Positions 22,373-34,367 of a DNA stretch of 64,000 nucleotides are shown here, piece by piece; within the stretch, counting starts at the first letter, position 1; the number at the start of each line of letters is the position of its first letter. Source of the stretch: Oreohelix idahoensis (Eukaryota > Mollusca > Gastropoda > Stylommatophora > Oreohelicidae); contig JAMPIV010019108.1 of NCBI GenBank assembly GCA_024509875.1, positions 37,501-101,500 on the forward strand. The letters run 5' to 3'. A program made the translations under genes and the position numbers. The notes under the pieces are model-generated. The model did not search any database. It was not told where the DNA came from and worked only from the letters and a program-made list of their open reading frames with translations.

Positions 22373-22719
22373 ACCAGAGACTCGGCTGAATGTTCCTGAG
22401 GCTGAAAGTAAAAAAAAAGGTAAAGGATCCCGTTACACGCCCTATTGAGGCATATTGGGAATATGGTGTTGAGCCCATATTTTCTCGACCGTCGGCACAC
22501 TAGGGGTCATGTAGTCAGCATCACGCCGGCCGCCTTAACCTTCCCAGAGTTGCGCTGGTACCCATTTGGGGCTGGGTTGACCCCGGAGCCGTTTGCGGCC
22601 TAAAAAAGTCCCACCTCATCTGGGGATCGAACCATAGACCACTGAGCTAGGAAGCCAGTGCACTAACCACTATGCTACCACTACCAGAGACTCAGCTGAA
22701 TGTTCCTGAGGCTGAAAGT
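22373..22719 (-). mobile_element. SINE-2 insertion with an unusually long target duplication
   Basis: SINE body 22410-22682. Read on the minus strand it starts with a tRNA-like head (TAGCATAGTGGTTAG as A box, GGTTCGATCCC as B box) and ends in poly-T after CCTTTACC. It is flanked by a 37-bp direct repeat (22373-22409 and 22683-22719, one mismatch) of LINE-A coding sequence starting ACCAGAGACTC. A second copy lies at 30950-31222. Confidence 0.88.
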
Positions 22720-23727
22720 GACTTAGACGTAAATACAGACATTACACGAAAAGAAGAAATCATCAAAGCTATCAAAGGGTTAAATAATGGAAAAGCGCCT
22801 GGTCACGACAACCTAAGTGCTGAGTTATTCAAGGCAGACCCTTATCTAGCAGCAGAACTATTAGAACCACTATTTGCACAAGTCTGGGAAACTGAGACAA
22901 CCCCAACAGAGTGGAGTAAAGGAATAATTGTCAAATAGCCCAAGAAGGGCGACCTTGCAGACTGCAACAACTGGAGAGGAATTACTCTCCTCTCAGTTCC
23001 CAGCAAAATACTAGGCAGGATAATCATCCAGAGAATTTCAAAAGCTGTTGACCATAAACTGAAGAAAGAACAAGCGGGCTTTAGAAAGAACATAAGATGT
23101 GCAGATCATATATTCACCCTCAGGAACATTATAGAGCAGTGCTCAGAATGGCAGAGACAGCTAGCTATACATTAACTTTGTTGATTTTGAAAAGGCTTTC
23201 GACAGCTTACACAGGGACATCCTATGGAAAATACTGAGGGCTTATGGAAATCCCAGCCGCATTGTTTCCATCATAAAACGCCTCTATTCTAACTTTACAT
23301 GCAGTGTTGGATTGAGTAATGTAGCGTTCGAAGTGAAAACAGGAGTACGACAGGGATGCCCATTATCAACAACATTATTTTTGACAGCCATAGATTGGGT
23401 GATGCGCCAGACAACAGAGAGCAGTCCAAGAGGAATTAGATGGACAACGTTTTCTACACTGGAAGATCTGGAATATGCAGATGACATTGCACTACTCGCG
23501 CATTTACATCAACACATTCAAGAAAAAACCGATAGACTGAATAAGTATGGCCAGCAGTTTGGCCTGAACATCAATGTGAAGAAGACAGAGGTCATGACAC
23601 TAAATGTGGGCAATCCTGAGCCAATAACAGTAAGGAACTAGAAGTTAGAACAGACACAGTAAGGAACTAGAAGTTAGAACAGACAGACACATTTAATTAC
23701 CTAGGATGCATAGTAACACCTGAGGGC
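22720..23727 (+). pseudogene. LINE-A reverse transcriptase
   Basis: RT domain in several frames: IKGLNNGKAPGHDNLSAE, then PKKGDLADCNNWRGITLLS, EQAGFRK, a TGVRQGCPLST stretch and the catalytic YADDIALLAH (about 23475-23505), then the primer-grip region and NVKKTEVMTLN. A stop at 22936-22938 and frame changes near 23175 disable it. The CR1/L2-like LINE inserts at about 23727. Confidence 0.85.
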
Positions 23728-25160
23728 GAACGAACGAACGAACGAACGAACGAACTTTATTTTCAAAGGGTTAAGAATTGGGCACGCAGGCCCGTCTGAC
23801 ATTCTGCCCTTCCTCTCTCTCTCATCATGTATACTAATATCCTTTCATCCTCACATTTACTTTAAGCATTATTAAGGCATTTATCATTATAAAAGTAATA
23901 TTACATTTGCAATAATCATCATAATTAAAGTGTTTTTAAAATAAAATAAAATAATTACTAAAAAAAAAAAAAAAAAAAAAAATTAATAGTAATAATGAAT
24001 TTGAAAAATAAATAAATAAATAAAAAATAAATAAATTTAAAAAAAAAAAAAAAAAGAATCGAATTCTTCGTACTGTAAATTAGTGATTTGAGACATATTC
24101 AGAGGCATGTTATGAGAACTTGTAAAATGTTCATACGGTGTTCAACTGAATGACTCAGGGACTTTTTTTTTTTTTTTTTTTTTTTTAGGTTCATCAAGAT
24201 GAGGTGGGTAGACAGTTACTTTCCATTTTCCTTTCCTTTTCCTTTGCGTCCCAAACTCAAGACCAGAATCAGACTAGGTAGATAGTTAGATAGACATATA
24301 CGAAAGCAATTAATTTGCCAAGGGTTGAAAATCGGACACAGTCCCCTCTTGCATTCTTCCATCCTCTTGCTCATCTTTTATTACTTACTCAACATTCTCC
24401 AGCGTACTAAAAGTATTAATTTAAGGACAGTGCAACATTACAAGAAAGTATAACAGCACACATTAACAGTACCTGATTATAAAATTAAGAATATAAGTTA
24501 TTAAGAATATAATATTAAGAATAAGTATATTGTAATGAAAACTAGATCATCAGAGCCTCCATACAGTATATTAGATAAAAGTACAACACAATCAGTTAGG
24601 GTGGCATATAATCAGCACTCATAAAGTATTTGAATAGTATACGATTGTATGAGTAAGGACTGTGCGTGTTTTTCAGGTCATTGGGAAGATTGTTCCAAAG
24701 ATGAGCAGCTGAGTAAGCCAAACTAGTTTTAAATAGGTCAAGCCTGGGCTTGGGTACCTGTAATTTATTTAAGCGCTGACTACGTCTGTCATTGTATTTT
24801 AAAAGCGGCCAAAGATACTTTGGAGCATTCTGTGACAGGATTTTGTGAATAAATTTCCCTTTGTTAAAGAGGAAGCGCTTCCTGAGGGGTAATATTTGAA
24901 GATAATTATATAAATCTATACAATGTGATTGGTGTTTATCAGCAACAAGGCGCATTGCGCGTTTTTGAAGCGAGTGGAGCCTTCTTGTGTTGGAGACAGA
25001 ACAACCATCCCAGATTGTGGAACAATGGTCTAGATGCGTTTGTATATGAGATATGTAGAACATTTTCCTTGCCTCTTCATCCAGGAAATGTTTAATTTTG
25101 GCTAATTGGTAAACTTTGTGTGCTGTTTGCTTTGTGAGTGCATGTACATGTGAGTTCCAG
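23728..25160 (-). mobile_element. CR1/L2-like LINE 3' fragment (LINE-E copy 1)
   Basis: 5'-truncated minus-strand insertion in LINE-A. On the minus strand it ends with a short tetranucleotide tail, (CGTT)n, at 23728-23755, preceded by a 3' untranslated region rich in A/T runs. A microsatellite-like tail in place of poly-A is typical of CR1/L2 elements. A second copy lies at 46771-48021. LINE-A coding sequence resumes at about 25161 (a SKDINNRMNKAR-like stretch). Confidence 0.85.
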
Positions 25161-25168
25161 CGGAACAA
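24596..25168 (-). CDS. LINE-E RT C-terminal domain, CR1/L2/Rex-like
   Basis: A 190-codon open frame resembling the region after the RT catalytic core in CR1/L2/Rex elements: SHIQTHLDHCSTIWDGC, then LHSLQKRAMRLVADK, FLFNKGKFIHKIL, SLAYSAAHLWNNLPNDLK. The catalytic core lies beyond the truncation point and is missing. The first codons may come from flanking LINE-A sequence. Frame intactness suggests a fairly recent insertion. Confidence 0.82.
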   Translation of the reverse strand: MFRWNSHVHALTKQTAHKVYQLAKIKHFLDEEARKMFYISHIQTHLDHCSTIWDGCSVSNTRRLHSLQKRAMRLVADKHQSHCIDLYNYLQILPLRKRFLFNKGKFIHKILSQNAPKYLWPLLKYNDRRSQRLNKLQVPKPRLDLFKTSLAYSAAHLWNNLPNDLKNTHSPYSYNRILFKYFMSADYMPP

Positions 25169-25765
25169 GCAAGGACATTAACAACAGAATGAATAAAGCG
25201 AGAACAGCCTTTGCTTGTCTCAACAACATTTGAAAGTCTTCCCAGTACAGCATAAACATCAAATTAAGATTCTATGAGAGCTGTGTACTTTCTGTGCTTT
25301 TCTATGGTACGGAATGCTGAGAGTAACAGAGAAGGAAATGTCGAAACTGTCCTCTTTCCACACAATCTGCCTAAGGAAAATTCTCCGAATCTTTTGGCCA
25401 AATACCTTCAGCAACCAAGAACTACTTATTCGGGGTAACCAGGAGGACATGCACACCATCATAGCTGGCAGACGCTAGAGTTGGGTTGGCCACGTCCTCA
25501 GAAGGGACCCGGATACCATCACAACAACAGCTATGCTATGAACCCCCGAGGGAAAGCGAAAGAGAGGCCTATCAAAAACAACTTGGCGGAGAGCTGTGGA
25601 AGCTGAGATGCAAAGAATGAACCACAGTTGGGGCACTGTACGAAGGATGGCCACCGACCGAGCAAAGTGGAATCAATTTGTTGCTGCCCTACAAGACGCC
25701 ACCAGGCGTGATGGCCACTGACTGCTTTGGCGGTTGGCGGTTATGGATGAAAGAAAAGAAAGAAA
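25161..25765 (+). pseudogene. LINE-A C-terminal region and 3' end
   Basis: After LINE-E, LINE-A continues with RMNKARTAFACL, a LRKILRIFWPN-like stretch, GRR-SWVGHVLRRDPDT, ERQRERPIK-like sequence and the final FVAALQDATRRDGH, ending near 25723. Stops interrupt it. The 3' end lies in the AAGAAAAGAAAG stretch near 25760. Confidence 0.8.
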
Positions 25766-27451
25766 TGTTTTCTTGAGTATTTATTTTTGATTGCTACAGC
25801 TTTAACTTTAACGTTCAATACGTAATTACTTCTCTCCTGGAATTGGTGTGGATCTACTGTCTTGGTCATGCAGGGGTACTCGGACAGATTAGTTTCGCTA
25901 GCACCAATAGTGGGGACATTGGATATGGATGTGAGAAATACTAAAGGCAGTTAATGATCGCCTGTTAGAGAACGACACTGCTATCGATGAATCAACAAGG
26001 CTAAGATTGTTGGAATTTGTCATCAAATGTAAAGCTAGCAGGGATGGATGTATAAGAGGTTGCATCAGACGTGTATACAACCAGCGCAACAGGAAAACTT
26101 TTCGTTCATACTCTTCAATATATGCTGAGGGAGATTGAACACTTATGGGTTGGCCAGGATTGCTATGATGTCGATTATGTTGTACTACAACAACAATTAC
26201 TTCTCTAAATCTCTAATTCTCTACCTCTATCTTTCTGTATGCGTGTTACATTAATGAATGCAGTGTTAATATTAACTACTTACTGTTGAAGTTAAGAATG
26301 TATTGATTCGGAAACACTTTGAATTACTGTATATTATTACAGAGCAGAAATGTAAACAGGCAATAAAGCATATTTCTTTACCCTGCGGAAATAAAGGTTC
26401 ATTATAATTCTCGTGCACAGACTAACGCTCAACCATACGAGTTTGCCTTCCACTCTTCAATTTAGAGCATTAAGTTTGATTTTCAGCAATAATTTAAACA
26501 ACTAACACCTCAATTTAAACTAGGCTGGCTGGAGGCGCTGTTGTAGACTCATTAAATTTACCGGGTTGTTTTTTCTTGTGATCACTTTTAACTACGTCAT
26601 CGTGTAAAATCTATCTTGTTTGACCAATTACACGGACTGTATTATTGTTTGTTTGTCCGGTTCCATTCGGGTAAACATATCGTAATCTGCTTGCGTATGA
26701 ATATTTGTCCAGGCTATTTCTTCTACGTGCGTGTGGGTAAGGACGGTTGGGCATGTGGTTTCAGGGCTTCATCAGGCTAGCAGATAGATAATGTTAGTAC
26801 TTTTCAGACCTTCGTACCTATAAATGGAGAACAGGTAAGCAATCCTTTTCAGGGCTGGCTCTAGTTCAGGGCTATTTCATGCTAGCTGATAGATGCTAGT
26901 AGTCCTTGTCATGGCTTTTGTTTTTTATCAACTCTATGCTTCATTTAACGGAGTTTACTTATTTTTGAATGGCTATTTACTCTCTGATATAACCAATGGA
27001 CTCAAATCTAGGCCGAAAGGACATGCTTCGCCACAATAAGACAAAACCCTCAAGGAAAAAAAAAATTTTGGATACATACTTTCATAAATGGGTGCTTGCC
27101 TAGAATAAAATGATTGATTTGGTATAATAAGATGTGACGACAGTCATAATTCAGTCGTTAATCTTTCTGTCACCAACTTTGCTTCCCTGCACTTGGCCAT
27201 TTCTTTTTCCTTTTCATATGTGTATTGTCTTACTCATCGCTGTCATCTACTGATGATTATAAGATCCTTGGGTTGACATTACGCATTTTACCCGCTTGTC
27301 ACATTCCAGATCTGTTTATCATTTCTTTGAGGCCCGTCGGCGCTTAGCGGAGGCGAGAAACAATGCCACCTTGACGTGTTTGCTAAAGACGCCAGAAATA
27401 GACATATTAAGTCGTCTATCACTCCATTAGATTGCATAATTACTTCCGATC
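25766..27451. other. Unclassified DNA
   Basis: No supported gene. About 26750-26920 has two imperfect copies of a roughly 100-bp motif (AGGGCTTCATCAGGCTAGCAG and AGGGCTATTTCATGCTAGCT, each followed by GATAGAT). The 63-codon minus-strand frame near 25900-26090 has no recognisable homology. Confidence 0.4.
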
Positions 27452-27729
27452 ATCTGGTAAATGCCGATGCCATCACAAGAACAGCTATGTTATAGATCCC
27501 CGAGGGAAAGCGAAAGAGAGGCCGACCAAAACAACATGGCAGAGAACTGTTGAGGCCGAGATGCAGAGAATGAACAAGAGCTGGGGCACTGTACGAACGA
27601 TGGCTGCCGACCAAACAAAGTGGATCAGTTTGTTGCTGCCCTACAAGACGCCACCCGGCGTGATGACCACTGACTGCTTTGAAAGTCGGTGACTAAGGAT
27701 TAAAGAAGAAGAAGAAGATCTGCTAAATG
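27452..27729 (+). mobile_element. LINE-A family 3' fragment with 12-bp target duplication
   Basis: 27464-27717 matches the LINE-A C-terminus (ERPTKTTWQRTVEAEMQRM, then a stretch equivalent to FVAALQDATRR) and ends in (GAA)n. ATCTG-TAAATG flanks it at 27452-27463 and 27718-27729 with one mismatch. Heavily 5'-truncated, better conserved than the long LINE-A copy. Confidence 0.82.
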
Positions 27730-28484
27730 AGTCTGATAGTGATAAAACAGATGGTCACATAAGTGATAACAACGGGAGCGATATGCAAATTTTCGACAGG
27801 TCTCTTAACCATCTTTAGCAAGATGTCTAATTGTAATACACAGGGATGGGAGAAGACGGTGCAACCTGGGAGAAGATTTATCAGATTTAATAAGTAGGGC
27901 AGGTCGTATGATATAATGTTGTATTGTAAATGTAACACTTCAGTGGTATTGCCTGATATGGCCGGTTCATAATTTACATGAGAATGAGTATGGGGAGAGT
28001 TTGCTAAAATTAGACGCCATACTTTTGGTTGGTTTAAAATTAGAAAATGACCTAAACTTAATTATAATTGGGTTTCACCAAAGAGAACTCCTCAAGGTTG
28101 TATTTTTGCGTGGGCAACATTTCAAATTTAAAACCTAGCGCGTTTTGAAGTTTCCCTACAGCTTTTTCCAATCTTCGTCACAGAGACCAGACTAGGAGGT
28201 GACAGAAGATCTTATAAGGAGTGATTAGCGCCAGATTAAGTATCAGCTTTTGAAAAAATTGCCAGTACCAGCATTCTATACAGCCTGTGAAATCCCGTAC
28301 CCTATAAGTGTGCCCTATGTTAAACGCAAAAAGAGTAACCTAACAGCTATCATTAGCTCACTATTAAAACTGCTGCAGTACCTACTACTGCCATCTTGTG
28401 AAACAACGCCGGATAATATAACACATTATGGGTAAGTTGTAATATGTACATTTTATTATTTTATATTTACATTTTATATAGATG
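27730..28484. other. Unclassified AT-rich DNA
   Basis: No gene or repeat that I can support. Confidence 0.4.
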
Positions 28485-28778
28485 ATTTGCTTATTGTTTT
28501 TTTTTCTTAACCAGCGGCACTTGGGCTTTCAGCCCTTCGGCCCAATGGCATGTCATTGCGAGGCTGGGGAGCCTGTGGACTTTCCTTTCAACCCGGTCAG
28601 GAAATTCGCTCCTTCCCATCCACAGAGGGTTTATCTCAGGAGCAGTTCAGGTTATTCAGTCAAAATCCCGGTCAATGACACTTCTCCAAATGCTCACGTC
28701 AAGGCTTGAATCTTGAACACCTGATCGCCAGCGCAATGTGGTAACCATTACACCAGTGCGACTCCCATTTGCTTATTG
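28485..28778 (-). mobile_element. SINE-3 with perfect 12-bp target duplication
   Basis: Body 28497-28766 between perfect copies of ATTTGCTTATTG (28485-28496, 28767-28778). Read on the minus strand it begins with a tRNA-like head (CTGGTGTAATGGTTACCAC as A-box region, GTTCAAGATTCAAGCC as B box) and ends in an A-rich tail after GGTTAAGAAAA. The perfect duplication implies a relatively young insertion. Unrelated in body sequence to SINE-1 and SINE-2. Confidence 0.87.
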
Positions 28779-28972
28779 ATGTACATTTGGATATGAGGCT
28801 ACCAAATACCTTGCCACACACCCACCATTGCAAGAGGTTGTGACTGCTAAGTGCGGGTTTGTTCACAAGGAACCAAAAGCAGAGATAGCCCTAGGCTCCA
28901 TAGAGAGCAGGAGGTGGATTATGATAACACCAGGTTATACACATGTTTTAAGCTAACATGTCTATTACGTTT

Positions 28973-28976
<4 letters not shown>

Positions 28977-29067
<91 letters not shown>
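28977..29067. repeat. (TA)n microsatellite
   Basis: Uninterrupted AT/TA dinucleotides for about 90 bp. The YIYIYI-type open frames across it on both strands are artefacts. Confidence 0.97.
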
Positions 29068-29068
<1 letters not shown>

Positions 29069-29737
29069 CACACTAAGTACACAGTACTGGCACAGAATGC
29101 GGACTTTAGTTTTTTTTTTTAAATCCGCCAGAACAAAGTTGTTTTTTTTCCCGATGAAGATACACCTTAAATTAACTTTTGTTTTTCTTGACAAATTAAT
29201 TTTTATTCATTTTAACCTTGTTGTTCAAATATTTCATTGATAAATCTCATGTTATCCATGTAAATATAAATCTACAGTTGAGGTCTATCAAAGGATTGAA
29301 TGAATTTATATTTGCATCCGTGTGAATCTCTTTTCTAAAATACCATATACAGAGCTAAATATACAACTAATAATTTACTGAACCGCCTTCAGCTGGGGGC
29401 TCATTAAATAGAAGTCAAAACATATATTTCTCACAGAAGGGGCGAGGGAATGCAAAGTGTATAACAAACTTAGATTCATTTGTTATACTTGCTATTCTAG
29501 AAATCCATGTGAGACTCCCTTAAATAAGAGCACCAAACCTATATGTATGTCTCTGCCAAGAGTAATCTTGAGCGAAGATTGCTTCCTTTGAATAAACTCA
29601 TCACATTTACTCGAATTTTGGCCATTAGTGGACCACTACTCCAGATCAAGGGAGACATCCCACGACACAAGATCATCAAAGTGGAAAGGATAGAATGAAA
29701 CAGAAATGTAAGAGCGGAACATGAAATGAAAAGAAAG
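29068..29737. other. Unclassified DNA
   Basis: AT-rich with no supported feature. Confidence 0.4.
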
Positions 29738-29925
29738 CAATGTGTGTTCTCCGCCAGGTTGTCTTTGATCTGCCTCTCTTTCGCCGTCCTTCTGGGGTCC
29801 ATAGCATAGCAGTTCTGGTGATGGTGTCAAGGTCCTTTCTGAGGACATGACCAACCCAATTTCAGCTTCTGCCCACAATGATGGCGTGTATGGACCGCGT
29901 TGTTAGGTGTTTAGAATTCCAGCTC
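29738..29925 (-). pseudogene. LINE-A family C-terminal fragment, minus strand
   Basis: Minus-strand sequence encodes the SIHAIIVG, VLRKDxDTITRTAML, EGRRKRGRSKTTWR-type region shared with 25440-25600. It breaks off after the GCGGAGAAC motif at about 29738. Frames are broken. Confidence 0.75.
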
Positions 29926-30938
29926 CTGAAGGTTTCTATTTTCTTTCTCTACGCCAGAGTTACAAACATTCGCAGTTAAGTAAGAATTCACCGCGTCATT
30001 GTCTCCGCGCGTAATGCACTAGCACTACGCGATGAAGAGACGAAGCGATTGCACTAAGTAGGGCGGAATAGACCTGGGGAAAAAATGAGAAAGTTGAAGA
30101 GATACATAATGAAAAGGTGTGGTCGGTGGCCCGTGTACTTTAGCGCATCGATTGAATAAATTATTGAAAAATAAATACGTAGTTAAACGTTAAACAAAGC
30201 TTCCAAACCCCTGACTATTTTGTCATGTCTGTTTGTCAGTAAAACCTTAATTATTTAAAAAAAAAAAAACCCATCAAATTGGAAATGTGGTAATGACAGA
30301 CTATACCTGATATGTTATAAATGTATATATATTACATAATAATAATAATAATAATAACATTAAAGATATTTTAAATGTTTTGTTAAATCGATAATGTGTT
30401 CTAAAACATTTTTGAAGCATGGCTGCCAGGCATATCGTAAATGTACGACATTTCAGGAACTTTGATTGGTAAAACTCATGTCAATGACATTAGTTAAACA
30501 GACAATGCTAAAAATCCCGTGTGTCAAATTTTCTTGACCATAAATGACATATTTGGACCACCGAGCTTGTTCGCTCCAAAACAGGGATTTAAAAAAAAAT
30601 AGTGACTGAAAAAAATAATTCCTTTTATAACAAATTTTTCAGTCGCGATATTTCGTTGCTTGCAGTTTACTGCACATTCTTTCGGCTTCTGTTGTATTTG
30701 TGAATCTTAAACTTGAAAGGATTCTCTTCTACGGAAGAATAATACGCCTGAATAGATTGAAAGAGCATTAATAAATGATCACATGCGGAAATAATTATAA
30801 TTTGTTTGTCACATTAGGGAATATAAACTGCAAATAAGATTATGCTGTAAATAAAACACGAAAAGGAATATCAATTTACACTGAATTAATTATAACCGAA
30901 AATTAGGTCATACAGGGTAGACGCGTTCTTGTTCATTA
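29926..30938. other. Unclassified DNA
   Basis: No gene seen. A short (AAT)n run lies at about 30338-30357. Confidence 0.4.
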
Positions 30939-31233
30939 GCTGTGGTGGTAAGGTAAAGGATCCCGTTACACGCCCATTGAGGCATATTAGGAATATGGTG
31001 TTAGGCCCATATTTTCTTGACCATCGGCACACTAGGGGTGATGTGGTCAGCATCACGCCGGCCACCTTAACCTTACCAGAGTTGCTCTGTTACCCAGTTG
31101 GGGTTGGGTCAACCCAGGAGCCGTTTGCGGCCTAAAAATATCCCACCTCATCTGGGGATCGAACCATAGACCACTGAGCTAGGAAGCCAGTGCACTAACC
31201 ACTATGCTACCGCGGCTCCCATGCTGTGGTGGT
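30939..31233 (-). mobile_element. SINE-2, second copy
   Basis: Body 30950-31222 is closely similar to 22410-22682 over its whole length, with the same tRNA-like head on the minus strand. Flanked by GCTGTGGTGGT on both sides (30939-30949, 31223-31233). An 11-bp duplication is within the usual range, unlike the first copy. Confidence 0.9.
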
Positions 31234-31358
31234 GTCTGCAGAAATTGTATCTAAATAATGAGATTGTCGTCGCCATGCATAATTTCGTAATTAGTCGTGT
31301 GACGGACGGTTAGTCCTATTCTTTAGTTCTCTCGACGGAAATACCCGGAAATTACAAG

Positions 31359-31361
<3 letters not shown>

Positions 31362-31450
<89 letters not shown>
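31362..31450. repeat. (TA)n then (GA)n microsatellite
   Basis: A TA-rich tract from about 31364 switches to GAGAGA at about 31419 and runs to 31449. Confidence 0.95.
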
Positions 31451-31452
<2 letters not shown>

Positions 31453-31572
31453 ATAAATGCACATACGCCCGTATATACACACATATATATTTGGTATGAA
31501 ATTAAACATTCACACGAAAATTATGTAATATCTTCTAAACATTTATCCTCTATTATTTTTTTTCAGTTACTT

Positions 31573-31660
31573 AATTACTCACTCACTCATTTACTCACTC
31601 ACTCACTCACCTACATACTCACCCACTCACCAACTCTATCACTCACTCACTCACACTAAT
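31573..31660. repeat. Imperfect (ACTC)n repeat
   Basis: ACTCACTCACTC-type tetranucleotide with interruptions, just upstream of the larger tetranucleotide array. Confidence 0.85.
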
Positions 31661-31685
31661 TTTTTCCACTGGCATGTCAACCCTT

Positions 31686-31716
31686 CTATCTATCTATCTG
31701 TCTATCTATCTATCTA

Positions 31717-31754
<38 letters not shown>

Positions 31755-31839
31755 CGTCCTTCCGTCCGTCCGTCCGTCCGTCCGTCCGTCCGTCCGTCCG
31801 TCCGTCCGTCCGTCCGTCCGTCCGTCCATCCATCCATCC

Positions 31840-31937
<98 letters not shown>

Positions 31938-32008
31938 TTATCTATCTATCTATCCATCCATCCATCTATCCATCCATCCATCTATCAATCCATCCATCAA
32001 TCTATCTG
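31686..32008. repeat. Compound tetranucleotide microsatellite
   Basis: About 320 bp in successive blocks TCTA, TCTG, TCCG, TCCA, TCTA, TCCA. Adjacent blocks differ by one base of the unit, as if variants spread by slippage. The serine/proline-rich open frame across it is an artefact. Confidence 0.97.
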
Positions 32009-33084
32009 TTTTGTAAGCTGGCAGTCTACCTCTTACTGTCCAATTCCCCGTCCTTATGTCTGTTCATCTATTCCCACATATAACATACACAAATAAACAA
32101 ACTCACTCGTTCGACAAGCTCTCACATAATTACACACACTTAATCACTTTGCACAGAAACCTTTTCTAATGTACTCGATAATTTGTCGATGCAACCATGG
32201 ACATTTCATCAACTTTTCCCCCGTATTCACTCACCTATGCATTCAGTCACGCATGCCATCATTTACCCAAGCAGTCACTCACCCGCGCGTTCATGAAAAG
32301 TACGTGCTTTTAATCGTTTGACTAGCGAAGCTTCATAACACACCAATTACACGGTACCAGATAATTAAGGTTAGTAGTACAAGTTGGTTGTAAAGTTGCT
32401 GATTTTTAAATGCGTTTATGTTCTCTGTATTCATAGGCAATACGTGAATCATACGGCCGCTGCCTTGGCAACGTTTAAAAATTAGAAACCTACCCACCAC
32501 AAAAATACTTATAGAAAGAGTAATTCCTATACACACACTAGGATCCACGCCGGTGCAATGGAGTTCGTGCACTGTGCTGATATCCCCCTTGTGGGATCTA
32601 AGAGAGGAGATCGAAGCACTGATGGAGTTTTCCGTGTGCAATGAAGATTGTCTTTAAAACAAAAACCAGATTAAACATGAAACAAATGAAAATACAAGGG
32701 GCAATAACTGCCACTTGAATGATAAGTTTTATGTTTTCTTTTAATTTCCAGACACAAAGTAAAATAAAACAAAGTCTAGAGGGACCAATAAGTTGACGTT
32801 ACACGGAACAGTCAAAATTATTGCCCACAATGAGATCATATGTTGAACATACTAGATCTCACACTGAGCTGTTTATGAAAGTGTAACATAGTGTGTTTTG
32901 CAATAAAATGACAATTAATTCCCTTCATTTTTGATATTTCTTTCTTATAAATAGTTGAATATGGGTGAAGAAATACCAATTTAAAAACGGAAGTGAGTGT
33001 TCGCTCACTCTGTAAAAGTTGTATCACATTTAATAAACATTGTATCTAATTTTTTCATCATCATCATCATTTCCTGTTTCGCTG
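32009..33084. other. Unclassified DNA
   Basis: No supported gene. Imperfect CACTCAC-type motifs continue to about 32290. Confidence 0.4.
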
Positions 33085-33320
33085 CTTATGGATCATCGTC
33101 TGCCATACTATAGACTCCAGAAGGAAAGCGAAAGTAATGTCGGCCAAAAGCTACCTGGCGGAGAACTATGGAGGCCGATATGCTAAGCATAAACCAGAGT
33201 TGGGCCACCACACGAAGGATGGCTGCCAACCGAGCAAAGTGGATACTGATGCTGCACTACAAGCCGCAACCAGGCGTGATGGTCACTGACTGCTTTGTCA
33301 GTCAACAGCCAAGTACCAGA
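33085..33320 (+). pseudogene. LINE-A family 3' fragment, degenerate
   Basis: Encodes the same C-terminal stretch as 25540-25720 and 27490-27680 (an EADMLSINQSWATTRRMAA-like segment, then a run of residues equivalent to ALQAATRRDGH) with several indels. Preceded by (CAT)n at about 33058-33070. Confidence 0.75.
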
Positions 33321-34110
33321 GAAGAAGATGATGGAGCATGGAGTCTTGGGCAAACTTTAGACCGATTTAACCTATCAGGCCCCGAGCTCACAGGGGGGCC
33401 CCGCAGTCCACCTCCAGTCTTAAAAAAACTAAGAACCACAGATTATTTTTAATTAGATATCATGAATATATACTATTGCATTTCAGTAAAAATAAAACAA
33501 TATCTTTATTTTGAGAGACATTGCATTAAAACAAAACTATAATTTTAAGTCCAATGGCCCTCACCGGAATCATCCAAATCAAGCCTCGCAATTACTAAAG
33601 CCGACCATGAAGATGACACCACTACAACTGGTCCCAGTAAGACGTCTGCATCAAGCATTCTTTCTGCACCAATTTTTTTGTTCGTGCTGATATATTATCA
33701 AGTTTGCTGATGTTCACACTACTACTAGCTTCACGTCTATTGATGTTTACACGACAACTGATAATATATCAGAATCAACTGTGACAGCACATTATAAACA
33801 GGTGTTTTCTGACTTTCAGTAGAATATTAGTAGTGGCTCTGAGACGTCGAATTATAGTAATGCAATATGTGTACATAGTATTTCTCTCCTTCCTCTCGTG
33901 GAAATCAAGATGGATGCTTATTCACCGAAACGTCTGTCCGGAAATGGTTATGTTATTCACCCTGTTCAGCCAACTTTGCCAACGACTTGGTCAGACAGAA
34001 CTATAATCAATGATAAGATAATCGACTGTGGCCATCCCAAGGCTGTTTACTTATTAATCGGGCGCTCCCACACACAGTCTGCTCGGAAATGTGTTATGAA
34101 TTTTCACTAT
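33321..34110. other. Unclassified DNA upstream of LINE-B
   Basis: No recognised gene. It may include decayed LINE-B 5' sequence, since endonuclease similarity begins just after it. Confidence 0.4.
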
Positions 34111-34120
34111 ACAGATTCAG

Positions 34121-34367
34121 GTGTCAGAAGATACTCCTAATGACAATGGAAAGCGACTCCTTAGATTCTGCACTGGGCAAAATCTGATCATTACAAACAC
34201 AAAATTCTCCCATAAGCGCATACATGCATACACTAGATGCGAACCAACAATGCATGAGAAATCATTGATCGACTGTGCCACAGTTAGGAAGAGCTCATTC
34301 AAGTGTGTCCTGGATGCTAGAGTCTAGAGGGAACCAGAGATTGAAAGTGATCACTACCCGCTAACAA
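34121..34367 (+). pseudogene. LINE-B endonuclease fragment
   Basis: Encodes NDNGKRLLRFCTGQNLIITN, then TKFSHKRIH, and ESDHYPL at the end, which correspond to the NENG-RLL-FC and SDHYLL motifs of AP-type LINE endonucleases. A stop lies at 34325-34327. It is cut off by the DNA transposon at 34368. Confidence 0.78.

Larger units (their letters stand above)
15966..25765 (+). mobile_element. LINE-A, degenerate non-LTR retrotransposon split by nested insertions
   Basis: LINE-A pieces lie in order and orientation at about 15966-16086 (5' leader), 17530-18055 (endonuclease start), 20585-21600 (endonuclease and linker), 22349-22409, 22683-23727 (RT) and 25161-25765 (C-terminus and 3' end). Encoded motifs are those of AP-endonuclease LINEs: VRTMNEAGKLRQI, MGDLNAKAG, GADVGSDHHLV, NGKAPGHD and ADDIALLAH. 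Reading frames are broken by point mutations as well as by insertions, so the element is old. Clade not resolved. Confidence 0.82.

Noticed and set aside
22600..22682. tRNA gene on the minus strand (also at 31140-31222 and 28690-28766)
   Set aside because: A and B boxes are present but these are heads of SINEs with poly-A/T tails and target duplications, not functional tRNAs.
28851..29240. ORFs with long Tyr-Ile runs
   Set aside because: Translation of a (TA)n microsatellite; the same occurs at 31291-31509 and 52305-52538.
31674..32096. ORF rich in Ser/Val/Arg/Pro then Ser/Ile/His
   Set aside because: Direct translation of a tetranucleotide microsatellite.
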